From: Duganella phyllosphaerae
GTDB lineage: Bacteria > Pseudomonadota > Gammaproteobacteria > Burkholderiales > Burkholderiaceae_D
NCBI RefSeq assembly: GCF_001758785.1
Contig: NZ_LROM01000149.1
Coordinates: 1 to 34,928 of the forward strand
Direction: 5' to 3'
Length of the DNA: 34,928 nt
This document shows, piece by piece, positions 1 through 8,284 of the stretch. Each line of letters opens with the position of its first letter. The stretch's first letter is position 1. The notes below the pieces were generated by a model. It was not told the origin of the DNA. It saw nothing but the letters and a program-made list of their open reading frames with translations, and made no database searches. Both the position numbers and the translations under genes were made by a program.

Positions 1-108
1 CCAGTAACCAGAACGCCGGCTGCCACCACCCCGGCCACCGGCGCGCCTGCCGCTGCCACGCCTTCCAGAGCGCCGGCCGCCACCCCCACCAAGGAACCGG
101 CCCGATGA
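1..108 (+). CDS. mreC: MreC C-terminal tail (partial)
   Basis: Frame 1 is open from the window edge to a TGA at 106-108 and encodes about 35 residues rich in Ala, Pro and Thr, ending in KEPAR. The stop overlaps the ATG of mreD as ATGA, the usual tight mreC-mreD junction. MreC is a periplasmic scaffold of the elongasome that binds PBP2; its C-terminal tail is often low-complexity in betaproteobacteria. Only the tail is visible, so the identity rests on position before mreD and mrdA, not on a recognised domain. Confidence 0.8.
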   Translation, partial: PVTRTPAATTPATGAPAAATPSRAPAATPTKEPAR

Positions 109-617
109 ACCGTCCTCACTACATTCTGCTGCCGGTCAGCCCGCTGTTTATCGCCTTCAGCCTGCTGTGCTCCTTTTTACTGAACCTGCTGCCGTGGGGC
201 CACCTGATCGGCGTGCCCGATTTCGTCGCGCTGGCGCTGGTGTTCTGGGGCGTGCACCAGCCGCGCCGCGTGGGCATCGGCACCGCATTCTTCCTCGGCC
301 TCCTGATGGACGTGCACGATTCCACCCTGCTGGGCGAAAACGCGCTGTCGTACACGCTGCTGTCGTACTTCGCCATCATGCTGCACCGGCGCGTGACGTG
401 GTTCCCGCTCATTACCCAGGCCACGCACGTGTTTCCGCTCCTGGTGATGGCGCAGGCCGTGCAGCTGCTGGTGCGGTTCTTCGCGTCGGGCCAGTCGCCG
501 GCGTGGTATTTCTTCCTGGAGAGCGTGGTGGCGGTGTGCCTGTGGCCCGTGGCGTCGTGGCTGCTGCTGGCGCCCCAGCGGCGCGCGGTGGACCGCGACC
601 ACACGCGGCCCATCTGA
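105..617 (+). CDS. mreD: Rod shape-determining protein MreD
   Basis: A 170-residue very hydrophobic protein, the normal size for MreD (E. coli 162). It has about five predicted membrane segments, beginning with one at residues 12-32 and ending with one near 137-155, and a short charged tail. MreD is an inner-membrane partner of MreC in the Rod complex that directs lateral wall synthesis. The ATG overlaps the mreC stop, and an AAGGA ribosome-binding site lies at 91-95 inside mreC. It is followed after 13 bp by mrdA. Function is assigned from length, hydrophobicity and the mreC-mreD-mrdA-rodA order; MreD has no catalytic motif to check. Confidence 0.92.
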   Translation: MNRPHYILLPVSPLFIAFSLLCSFLLNLLPWGHLIGVPDFVALALVFWGVHQPRRVGIGTAFFLGLLMDVHDSTLLGENALSYTLLSYFAIMLHRRVTWFPLITQATHVFPLLVMAQAVQLLVRFFASGQSPAWYFFLESVVAVCLWPVASWLLLAPQRRAVDRDHTRPI

Positions 618-630
618 CGGCTGGTAGTGC

Positions 631-2610
631 ATGACTGAGCTCAAGGACAACCAGCTGGAATTGCACAAGTTCCGTCTGCGCCTGACGGTAGTGGGCGGCG
701 TGGTGTTCACCTGCTTTGCCCTGCTGCTGGCGCGCCTGGTGTGGCTGCAAGTGGTCAAGCACGAAGACTACGCGGTCAAGGCCGAGGACAACCGCATTTC
801 GCTCGTGCCGATCCAGCCCAACCGCGGCCTGATCGTCGACCGCAACGGCGTGGTCCTGGCCCGCAACTACTCGGCCTATACGCTCGAGATCACGCCGTCC
901 AAACTCACCGCCACGCTGGATGAGACCATCGATGCGCTGTCGAAACTGGTGGTGATCGACATCAAGGACCGCAAGCGTTTTCGCCACCTGCTCGAGGAAT
1001 CGAAGCGCTTCGAAAGCGTACCGCTGCGCACCCGCCTCACCGACGAAGAAGTGGCGCGCTTCACCGCCCAGCACTTCCGCTTTCCCGGCGTGGAAATCCA
1101 GGCGCGCCTGTTTCGCCAGTATCCGCTCGGGGAAACCGCGTCTCACGTGATCGGCTTCATCGGCCGCGTCAACCAGGCCGAGGCCAAGGCGCTGGCCGAC
1201 AGCGACCAGGGCGCCAACTACAACGGCGCCGACCATATCGGCAAAGAGGGCATCGAGAAAAGCTACGAGCGCCAGTTGCACGGCACCACCGGCTACGAAG
1301 AGGTGGAAGTGTCGGCCGGCGGGCGCGCCGTGCGCACGCTGTCGCGCCGCAACGCCACGCCCGGCAGCAACCTGATTCTCTCGATCGACATCGAGCTGCA
1401 AAAAGTGATCGAGGAAGCGTTCGGCGAATGGCGCGGCGCCCTGGTGGCCATCGAGCCGGAGACGGGCGACATCCTGGCCTACGTCTCTCGTCCCGGTTTC
1501 GATCCCAACCTGTTCGTCGACGGCATCGACACCCAGAGCTGGAACGAACTCAATACCTCGCTCGACCGGCCGATGGTGAATCGCCCACTGTCGGGCACTT
1601 ATCCGCCGGGATCGACCTTCAAACCGTTCATGGCGCTGGCCGCCCTGGAACGCGGCTACCGCACGCCGGGCCAGAGCATCCACGACGCCGGCTTCTTCAC
1701 GCTGGGCGGCCACCGCTTCCGCGACGACAAGCCGGGCGGCCACGGCACGGTGGACATGTTCAAGTCGATCTCGGAATCGTGCGATACCTATTACTACATC
1801 CTCGGCAACGAGATGGGCATCGACACCATCAGCGAGTTCATGAAGCCGTTCGGCTTCGGCCAGTTGACCGGCATCGACCTCGAACATGAAAAGCAGGGCG
1901 TGCTGCCATCGAAAGAATGGAAGCGCAACCGCTTTAAAAAGAACGCCGCCGCGCAGCGCTGGCAGCTGGGCGACACCATCTCGATCAGCATCGGCAACGG
2001 CTACAACAACTACACGCCGCTGCAAATGGCGCACGCGGTGGCCAACCTGGCCAACAACGGCGTGGTGATGAAGCCGCACCTGGTAAAAATCCTCGAAGAC
2101 GGCGGCACCCATGCGCGCCAGCTGACGGTGGCGCGCGAAAGCTACCGCATCCCGCTCAAGCAGCAGAACGTCGACTTCATCAAGAGCGCCATGGTGGGCG
2201 TGACCACCAGCGGCACTGCCAGCAAGGTGTTCGCCAACGCCGGCTATATCTCCGGCGGCAAGACCGGCACCGCCCAGCTGTTCGCCATCAAGAAGAACGA
2301 GAAGTACAACGCCAAGCTGGTCGCCGCCCACCTGCGCGACAATGCCCTCTACACTGCGTTCGCTCCCGCCGACAAGCCGCGCATTGCGATTGCGGTGGTG
2401 GTGGAGAACGGCGGCTTCGGCGCCGCCGTGGCCGCGCCGATCGTGCGCAAGGCGCTCGACTTCTACCTGCTGGGCAAGCGCCCGAACCAGAAAGACACCA
2501 CCCCGGTGCCCAAGGAAGACGCCGTGCTGCGCTCGGTGGACGACATCGAGGCCGAACATGGCGTGGTCGAACCCAAGCCGGGTGTGGACACCCCGGGCAA
2601 TACCGAATAA
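631..2610 (+). CDS. mrdA: Penicillin-binding protein 2 (peptidoglycan transpeptidase), copy 1
   Basis: A 659-residue class B penicillin-binding protein, close to E. coli PBP2 (633). One N-terminal membrane anchor (about residues 20-41, ending LLLARLVWLQV) is followed by the pedestal region, with the PBP2-type NRGLIVDRNG stretch, and a C-terminal transpeptidase domain. Active-site motifs are intact: S328-T-F-K331 (nucleophile and base), S383-C-D385 and K544-T-G546. It cross-links the glycan strands made by RodA during cell elongation. It lies 13 bp after mreD and 9 bp before rodA copy 1, so probably co-transcribed. No strong Shine-Dalgarno is visible before its ATG, so it may depend on translation of mreD. 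The second motif SCD is the PBP2-like form (SAD in E. coli). A second copy lies at 4883-6997. Confidence 0.97.
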   Translation: MTELKDNQLELHKFRLRLTVVGGVVFTCFALLLARLVWLQVVKHEDYAVKAEDNRISLVPIQPNRGLIVDRNGVVLARNYSAYTLEITPSKLTATLDETIDALSKLVVIDIKDRKRFRHLLEESKRFESVPLRTRLTDEEVARFTAQHFRFPGVEIQARLFRQYPLGETASHVIGFIGRVNQAEAKALADSDQGANYNGADHIGKEGIEKSYERQLHGTTGYEEVEVSAGGRAVRTLSRRNATPGSNLILSIDIELQKVIEEAFGEWRGALVAIEPETGDILAYVSRPGFDPNLFVDGIDTQSWNELNTSLDRPMVNRPLSGTYPPGSTFKPFMALAALERGYRTPGQSIHDAGFFTLGGHRFRDDKPGGHGTVDMFKSISESCDTYYYILGNEMGIDTISEFMKPFGFGQLTGIDLEHEKQGVLPSKEWKRNRFKKNAAAQRWQLGDTISISIGNGYNNYTPLQMAHAVANLANNGVVMKPHLVKILEDGGTHARQLTVARESYRIPLKQQNVDFIKSAMVGVTTSGTASKVFANAGYISGGKTGTAQLFAIKKNEKYNAKLVAAHLRDNALYTAFAPADKPRIAIAVVVENGGFGAAVAAPIVRKALDFYLLGKRPNQKDTTPVPKEDAVLRSVDDIEAEHGVVEPKPGVDTPGNTE

Positions 2611-2619
2611 GGAACCGCA

Positions 2620-3732
2620 ATGCGCATCCACGAAAGGCGCTCCCTGGGGCGCCGCCTACGCCCATACTTCACCGTGTTCGACGGTCCGCTCACGCTGATC
2701 ATCGTGGCCCTGCTCACGGTGAGCATGATCACGCTGTACTCGGCCAGCATCGGCATCCCCGGCAAGATGGAAGACCAGGTGCGCAATATCCTGCTGTCGT
2801 TCCTGGTGATGTGGGTGGCGGCCAACATCTCGCCGCAGACCATGATGCGCATTGCCGTGCCGGCGTACGCGGCCGGCATGATATTGCTGGTCGGCGTGGC
2901 GCTGTTCGGCATCATCAAGCTCGGTGCGCGGCGCTGGCTGCACGTCGGTATCGACATCCAGCCGTCGGAGTTCATGAAGATCGTCACGCCGATGATGCTG
3001 GCGTGGTTTTTCCAGCAGCGCGCCGGCCAGTTGCGCTGGCATTCGTATCTGCTGGCGGCAGTGCTGCTGATGGCGCCCGTGCTGTTCATCGTGCGCCAGC
3101 CCGACCTGGGCACGGCGCTGCTGGTCGTCGCTGCCGGCTTTACGGTGATCTTCCTGGCCGGCCTGGCGTGGAAAGCGATCGGCGTGCTGCTGGTGCTGTT
3201 CGGCGCCAGCCTGCCGGTGATCTGGACCCTGCTGCACGACTACCAGCGCGAACGCGTGATGACCCTGATCGACCCCACGTCCGACCCGCTGGGCAAAGGC
3301 TTCCACATCATCCAGTCCACCATCGCGGTCGGCTCGGGCGGCATGACCGGCAAGGGCTGGACCCATGGCACCCAGGCTCACCTGGAGTTTGTTCCCGAGC
3401 GCACCACCGACTTCATTTTCGCCGTGTACTCCGAGGAGTTCGGCCTGATCGGCAACCTGGTGCTGATGCTGCTCTACCTGCTGCTGGTGGGACGCGGCCT
3501 GATGATCGCCGGGAACGCGGCCAACCTGTTCAGCCGCCTGCTGGCCGGCGCCATGACCATGATCTATTTCGCCTACGCGTTTGTGAACATGGGCATGGTC
3601 AGCGGCATCCTGCCGGTGGTGGGCGTGCCGCTGCCGTACATGAGCTACGGCGGCACCGCGCTGCTCACGCTCGGCCTGGCCGGCGGCATCCTGATGAGCA
3701 TCCAGCGCCACCGCAAGCTGGTGCAGACCTGA
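2620..3732 (+). CDS. rodA: Rod shape-determining protein RodA (SEDS glycosyltransferase), copy 1
   Basis: A 370-residue polytopic membrane protein, the same length as E. coli RodA. It is a SEDS-family peptidoglycan polymerase that works with PBP2 in the Rod complex. The family core is present: a RRWL...IQPSEFMK segment, DLGTALLV, LIDP..DPLG, GWTHGTQAHLEF and PERTTDFIFA; the Asp of TTDF, residue 264, aligns with the catalytic Asp of the family (D262 in E. coli, from memory). The C-terminus has the typical GVPLPYMSYGG motif. An AAGGA site precedes the ATG. Its TGA overlaps the ATG of rodA copy 2 (ATGA), implying translational coupling of two paralogues. Confidence 0.97.
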   Translation: MRIHERRSLGRRLRPYFTVFDGPLTLIIVALLTVSMITLYSASIGIPGKMEDQVRNILLSFLVMWVAANISPQTMMRIAVPAYAAGMILLVGVALFGIIKLGARRWLHVGIDIQPSEFMKIVTPMMLAWFFQQRAGQLRWHSYLLAAVLLMAPVLFIVRQPDLGTALLVVAAGFTVIFLAGLAWKAIGVLLVLFGASLPVIWTLLHDYQRERVMTLIDPTSDPLGKGFHIIQSTIAVGSGGMTGKGWTHGTQAHLEFVPERTTDFIFAVYSEEFGLIGNLVLMLLYLLLVGRGLMIAGNAANLFSRLLAGAMTMIYFAYAFVNMGMVSGILPVVGVPLPYMSYGGTALLTLGLAGGILMSIQRHRKLVQT

Positions 3733-4886
3733 TGGCGGCCTTGAATCCCGGCCGCTCGCTGTTGCAGCGCCTTCGTCCCTACGTGGCGGTGTTCGACCTG
3801 CCGCTCGCGCTGATCATCCTGCTGCTGCTGTCGGTGGGGCTGGTCACGCTGTATTCAGCGGGACTGGCGATTCCCGGCAAGGTCACCGACCAGGTGCGCA
3901 ATATCGGCGCCGCGTTCGTGGTCATGTGGCTGGCCGCGAACACGCCGCCGCAAACCCTGATGCGCATTGCCGCGCCAGTGTATGCACTGGCCGTGCTGCT
4001 GCTGGTGGCGGTGGCCCTGTTTGGCACCATCAAGGGTGGTTCGCGCCGCTGGATCACGGTGGGCGTGCAGATCCAGCCGTCCGAGTTCATGAAAATCGCC
4101 ATGCCGCTGATGCTGGCGTGGTATTTCCAGCTGCAGGCCGGGCGCCTGCGCTGGCACACTTACGCGGCGGCAGCGGCCCTGCTGGCGGTGCCGGTACTGT
4201 TGATTGCGCGCCAGCCCGACCTGGGCACCGCGCTGCTGGTGGTGGCTGCCGGCGGCGCCGTGATCTACCTGGCCGGCCTGGCCTGGAAGGTGCTCGCTGC
4301 GCTGGCGCTGGCCGGATGCGCGGCGCTGCCGGTGCTGTGGACCATGTTGCACGACTACCAGCGCGAACGCGTGCTCACCTTGATCGACCCGTACCACGAC
4401 CCGCTGGGGCAGGGCTTCCACATCATCCAGTCGATGATCGCCATCGGCTCCGGCGGCGCGGGCGGCAAGGGCTGGACCCACGGTACCCAGGCCCACCTGG
4501 AGTTCATCCCCGAGCGCACCACCGATTTCATTTTTGCCGTGTTCTCCGAGGAGTTCGGCCTGGTGGGCAACCTGGTGCTGGTTACCCTCTACCTGCTCCT
4601 GATCTGGCGCGCGACGTCGATTGCGCTCAACGCGCCCACTTTTTTCACGCGCCTGCTGGCAGGCGCCATCACCATGATTTACTTTACCTACGCTTTCGTG
4701 AACATGGCCATGGTCAGCGGCATCGTGCCGGTGGTCGGTGTGCCGCTGCCGTTCATGAGCTACGGTGGCACTGCGCTGTTTACCCTCGGCATCGGCGCCG
4801 GCATCCTGATGAGCATTTCGCATTTCACCCGCACCGTGCGCCATGGCGCCGGTGGCAGTGTTCCCGCCTGGGGAGTGACGGCATGA
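3732..4886 (+). CDS. rodA: RodA (SEDS glycosyltransferase), copy 2
   Basis: A 384-residue paralogue of the preceding gene, collinear with it from the RLRPY..VFD start to the SYGGTAL end, with a slightly longer N-terminus and a 15-20 residue C-terminal tail (HGAGGSVPAWGVTA). It keeps IQPSEFMK, DLGTALLV, GWTHGTQAHLEF and PERTTDFIFA; the presumed catalytic Asp is residue 265. Nothing suggests decay. The start is fixed by the ATGA overlap with rodA copy 1, and its own TGA overlaps the ATG of mrdA copy 2 in the same way. It is expected to polymerise glycan strands with a class B PBP, plausibly the adjacent MrdA2. Whether it is redundant or specialised cannot be told from sequence. Confidence 0.95.
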   Translation: MAALNPGRSLLQRLRPYVAVFDLPLALIILLLLSVGLVTLYSAGLAIPGKVTDQVRNIGAAFVVMWLAANTPPQTLMRIAAPVYALAVLLLVAVALFGTIKGGSRRWITVGVQIQPSEFMKIAMPLMLAWYFQLQAGRLRWHTYAAAAALLAVPVLLIARQPDLGTALLVVAAGGAVIYLAGLAWKVLAALALAGCAALPVLWTMLHDYQRERVLTLIDPYHDPLGQGFHIIQSMIAIGSGGAGGKGWTHGTQAHLEFIPERTTDFIFAVFSEEFGLVGNLVLVTLYLLLIWRATSIALNAPTFFTRLLAGAITMIYFTYAFVNMAMVSGIVPVVGVPLPFMSYGGTALFTLGIGAGILMSISHFTRTVRHGAGGSVPAWGVTA

Positions 4887-6997
4887 TCGAAATCAAGGAT
4901 ACCGAGCGCGAACTGCGCGAGTTCCGCACCCGTATCGCGGTGCTGGTCGGCGTGGTGTTCCTGTGCTTCTCGTTGCTGCTGGCGCGCCTGGTGTGGCTGC
5001 AGGTGGTCAAGCACGACGACTTCGCCGTCAAGGCGGAGGAGAACCGCATCGCCATCGTGCCGATCGCGCCGAACCGGGGCCTGATCTACGACCGCAACGG
5101 CGTGGTCCTGGCCAACAACTACTCGGCTTACACGCTCGAGATCACGCCGTCGAAACTGACGGCTTCGCTCGACGACACCATCGAAGAGCTGTCCACGCTG
5201 GTCAACATCGAGGTGAAGGACCGGCGCCGCTTCAAGAAGCTGATGGAAGAATCAAAACGCTTCGAGAGCGTGCCGCTGCGCACCCGCCTGACCGACGAGG
5301 AAGTGGCGCGCTTTGCCGCGCAGCGCTTCCGCTTTCCCGGCGTGGAAGTGCAGGCGCGCCTGTTCCGCCAGTACCCGCTGGGAGAGACCGCCTCGCACGT
5401 GATCGGCTTCATTGGCCGCATCAACCGCACCGACGCTGCCGCCATCGACGAGCGCGAGGAAACCGCCAACTATCGCGGCACCGACCATATCGGCAAGGAA
5501 GGCCTGGAGAAGAGCTACGAGCAGCAACTGCACGGGCGCACCGGCTACGAAGAGGTGGAAGTGTCGGCCGGCGGTCGTGCGATCCGCACGCTGTCGCGCA
5601 AGCCCGCCACGTCGGGCGACAACCTGATCCTGTCGATCGACATCGAGCTGCAAAAGGTGGTGGAGGACGCGTTTGGCGAGCGCCGTGGCGCGCTGGTCGC
5701 CATCGAGCCGGAGACGGGCGACATCCTGGCTTACGTGTCGCGCCCCGGTTTTGACCCCAACCTGTTCGTCGACGGCATCGACACCCAGAGCTGGAACGAA
5801 CTCAATACCTCGCTCGACCGGCCGATGGTCAACCGCCCGCTGTCGGGCACTTACGCACCCGGTTCGACCTTCAAGCCTTTCATGGCGCTGGCCGCGCTGG
5901 AACTGGGCAAGCGCACCACCAGCTACGCCACGTACGATCCGGGCTTTTACATGCTGGGCGGCCACCGCTTCAACGATGACGTGGTGGGTGGCCACGGCAT
6001 GGTGCCGATGCACAAATCGATCGTGGTCTCGTGTAACACGTATTATTACGAGCTCGGTCACGACATGGGCATCGACATGATCCACGATTTCATGAAGCCC
6101 TTCGGCTTCGGCCAGAAGACCGGCATCGACCTGGTGGGCGAAAAAATCGGCGTGCTGCCGTCGCAGGACTGGAAGCGCAAGCGCTTCAAGGGGGCCGCCG
6201 GGCGCTGGGTGGGCGGCGACACGATCTCGGTCAGCAACGGTTCGGGCTACAACGCCTACACGCCGCTGCAGATCGCCCATGCCATGGCCAACCTGGCCAA
6301 CAACGGCGTGGTGATGAAACCGCACCTGGTCAAGATCCTGGAAAACGGCGGCACCCGCGCGCGCACGCTCACGGTGTCGAAAGAGAGTTACCGGATTCCG
6401 CTCAAGCAGGAGAACATCGACTTCATCAAGAACGCCATGGTGGGTGTGACCACCGAGGCTGGCGGCACCGGCGTGCGCGCGTTTACCGGCGCCCAGTACC
6501 GCGTGGGCGGCAAGACCGGTACCGCACAGGTGATCACCATCAAGAAGGGCGAGAAGTACAATGCCGCCAGGCTGGCCGAACGCCTGCGCGACAACGCGTT
6601 GTTCGTGGCCTTCGCGCCGGCTGAAAAGCCGCGCATCGCGCTGGCGCTGGTGGTGGAAAACGCCGGCAAGGGCGGCCTGGAAGCGGCGCCGATCGCGCGC
6701 AAGGCCATCGATTACTATTTGCTGGGTAAACGCCCGGCCGGCAAGGACACCACCAAGGTGGAGAAGGAGGATGCCGAAGAGATCCTGCCGGTGGAAGGCC
6801 AGACGCTCGAAGAGCAGGCCGCCGCCGCGCGCTTCGAAGCGCTGGGCACCCCGCCGCCGGGACTGATACCGACGCAGTCTGCGCCGGCGCCAGCACCGGC
6901 CCCAACGCCGGCACCTGCGCCCACGCCAGCTCCAGCGCCAGTCCCGGCGGCGCCTGCGCCCGCCCCGCAGCCCGCACCAGCGGTGCGCAAGAACTGA
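4883..6997 (+). CDS. mrdA: Penicillin-binding protein 2 (peptidoglycan transpeptidase), copy 2
   Basis: A 704-residue paralogue of the protein at 631-2610, collinear from the N-terminal anchor (LLLARLVWLQVV) to the end of the transpeptidase domain. Motifs fall at the same residue numbers: S328-T-F-K331, S383-C-N385 and K544-T-G546. The second motif is SCN here but SCD in copy 1. After about residue 620 it has an extra tail of roughly 80 residues, the last 40 almost pure Pro/Ala repeats with a VRKN end, resembling a flexible periplasmic linker; copy 1 ends in an acidic tail instead. The ATG overlaps the rodA2 stop (ATGA). rlpA follows after 13 bp. Confidence 0.95.
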   Translation: MIEIKDTERELREFRTRIAVLVGVVFLCFSLLLARLVWLQVVKHDDFAVKAEENRIAIVPIAPNRGLIYDRNGVVLANNYSAYTLEITPSKLTASLDDTIEELSTLVNIEVKDRRRFKKLMEESKRFESVPLRTRLTDEEVARFAAQRFRFPGVEVQARLFRQYPLGETASHVIGFIGRINRTDAAAIDEREETANYRGTDHIGKEGLEKSYEQQLHGRTGYEEVEVSAGGRAIRTLSRKPATSGDNLILSIDIELQKVVEDAFGERRGALVAIEPETGDILAYVSRPGFDPNLFVDGIDTQSWNELNTSLDRPMVNRPLSGTYAPGSTFKPFMALAALELGKRTTSYATYDPGFYMLGGHRFNDDVVGGHGMVPMHKSIVVSCNTYYYELGHDMGIDMIHDFMKPFGFGQKTGIDLVGEKIGVLPSQDWKRKRFKGAAGRWVGGDTISVSNGSGYNAYTPLQIAHAMANLANNGVVMKPHLVKILENGGTRARTLTVSKESYRIPLKQENIDFIKNAMVGVTTEAGGTGVRAFTGAQYRVGGKTGTAQVITIKKGEKYNAARLAERLRDNALFVAFAPAEKPRIALALVVENAGKGGLEAAPIARKAIDYYLLGKRPAGKDTTKVEKEDAEEILPVEGQTLEEQAAAARFEALGTPPPGLIPTQSAPAPAPAPTPAPAPTPAPAPVPAAPAPAPQPAPAVRKN

Positions 6998-7010
6998 AAA
7001 GGATGACGAC

Positions 7011-8171
7011 ATGAGGCCAGGCTTCAACACCACGCCCACCCGCCTGTGCGGCCGCAACTCCCCATTGCTCGTGCCGCTGCTGCTGGCCGCTCTGCTGGCC
7101 GGCTGCGCCAGCACGCCCGACGAGCGCTTGCCGCGCACCTCGCGCGTGGGCGGTCCGGTGATCAAGGCGCCGCCCACCGGCAAGGCGCAGCCCGGTTTGC
7201 CGAACCTGCCACCGGCCAATTCGGGGCGGGGCGGCTATTACCAGGACGACGGCCCCGGCGACAATCCACCCGCGAACCTGGCGGCCGTGCCTGACGCCGA
7301 AGTACGCAATGACCCGCTGCTGCCGCGCTCCAACCGCCCGTACGTGGTGCTCGGTAAAACCTATACGCCGATCACCGACGACGAACCGTTCACCCAGGTG
7401 GGCATGGGCACCTGGTATGGCAAGAAATTCCATGGCCAGCGCACGTCGTCCGGTGAGCTGTACGACATGTACAAGATGACGGCCGCCCATCCCACGCTGC
7501 CGATCCCGTCGTATGCGCGGGTGTCGAACATGCTGACCGGCGCCACCGTGGTGGTGCGCATTAACGACCGCGGACCGTTCCACGCCAAGCGCGTGATCGA
7601 CGTCTCGTACACGGCCGCGCTCAAGCTTGGCCTGCTCAACAAGGGCAGCCACGAGTTGAAAGTGGAGCGCATCCTGCCGGCCGAAATCGACCGCATGCTG
7701 GCCACGCGTGGCGGCGTTTCGACCACCAGCGGGGCGCGCCTGGTGTCGCAGGCAACGCAGTCATCACCGGACAAGCGCCTCAATTCGTACCGGGGCGACG
7801 ACGAGAAACCGGCGCTGGTGCTGGCGCCGCGCGCGGTACCGGCCAATCCCGAGATCGAAGCACTGATGCTGGGCGACGGCGCCACGACCGCCACGGCCGC
7901 TGCGGCTGCAGTGCCGGCAACGCCGGCAACCCAGGACGAAGCGCTGACCGGCGGCTACTACCTGCAACTGGGCGCCTACTCGCGCCCGGACGGCGCGCGC
8001 GAACTGCAGGGCCAACTGGCCGGCGCCACGCTGGCGGCATTGCACATGGTGCAGAGCGGCCCCGTATTCCGCCTGTTCAGCGGCCCATTCGCCAGCCGCC
8101 AGTCGGCACAAGACGCCATCGCCAACCTGCCATCGGCCCTCAAACTCAAACCGCTGGTGATCCAGCGCTAA
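7011..8171 (+). CDS. rlpA: RlpA-type lytic transglycosylase lipoprotein with SPOR domain
   Basis: A 386-residue outer-membrane lipoprotein. The signal peptide ends in a lipobox LLAGC with lipidated Cys32. After a Pro/Gly-rich spacer comes the RlpA double-psi barrel (about residues 129-215: GMGTWYGKKFHGQRTSSGE, ARVSN, INDRGPF with the presumed catalytic Asp186, and RVIDVSYTAALKLG), then a linker and a C-terminal SPOR domain (about 314-386, GGYYLQLGAYSR). RlpA cleaves naked glycan strands, and SPOR domains bind denuded septal peptidoglycan. The gene sits 13 bp after mrdA2 behind an AAAGGA site, the same neighbourhood as in E. coli (mrdA-mrdB-rlpA). It is the last gene of the operon; the inverted repeat at 8177-8279 starts 6 bp after its stop. 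Confidence 0.95.
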   Translation: MRPGFNTTPTRLCGRNSPLLVPLLLAALLAGCASTPDERLPRTSRVGGPVIKAPPTGKAQPGLPNLPPANSGRGGYYQDDGPGDNPPANLAAVPDAEVRNDPLLPRSNRPYVVLGKTYTPITDDEPFTQVGMGTWYGKKFHGQRTSSGELYDMYKMTAAHPTLPIPSYARVSNMLTGATVVVRINDRGPFHAKRVIDVSYTAALKLGLLNKGSHELKVERILPAEIDRMLATRGGVSTTSGARLVSQATQSSPDKRLNSYRGDDEKPALVLAPRAVPANPEIEALMLGDGATTATAAAAAVPATPATQDEALTGGYYLQLGAYSRPDGARELQGQLAGATLAALHMVQSGPVFRLFSGPFASRQSAQDAIANLPSALKLKPLVIQR

Positions 8172-8176
8172 CTAAC

Positions 8177-8279
8177 CTTCGGGGTCAGTGCCGACATTCG
8201 GACATTTTTGAACTTAATCGCGCGATAATGGTCACCATAGCGATGAGCTCGTGTCCGAATGTCGGCACTGACCCCGAAG
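8177..8279. repeat. 28-bp perfect inverted repeat, REP-doublet (REPIN/BIME) like
   Basis: Arms at 8177-8204 and 8252-8279 are exact reverse complements, separated by 47 bp. Each arm begins on the outside with CTTCGGGGTCAG and contains a small imperfect hairpin core, CCGACATTCGG at 8191-8201 and its complement at 8255-8265, with a one-base asymmetry in the flanking TG/CA pairs. A conserved head plus a bulged mini-palindrome, in an inverted pair between genes, is the architecture of REP doublets moved by RAYT transposases. It lies between convergent operons ending at 8171 and 8285, so as RNA it could also act as a terminator for both; there is only a short T run (TTTTTG at 8205-8210), inside the loop. 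Confidence 0.7.
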
Positions 8280-8284
8280 TGATT

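Noticed and set aside
412..2631. 739-codon open frame on the minus strand opposite mrdA copy 1
   Set aside because: A GC-rich shadow of mrdA: composition is His/Arg/Val/Ala-rich with no domain, and the plus strand encodes a complete PBP2 with all motifs. The same applies to minus-strand frames at 2656-3711, 3855-4844 and 5252-7219.
6885..6993. Pro/Ala repeat DNA at the end of mrdA copy 2 as a mobile or satellite repeat
   Set aside because: It is an in-frame low-complexity coding repeat (GCN CCN codons) without flanking duplications; treated as a protein tail.
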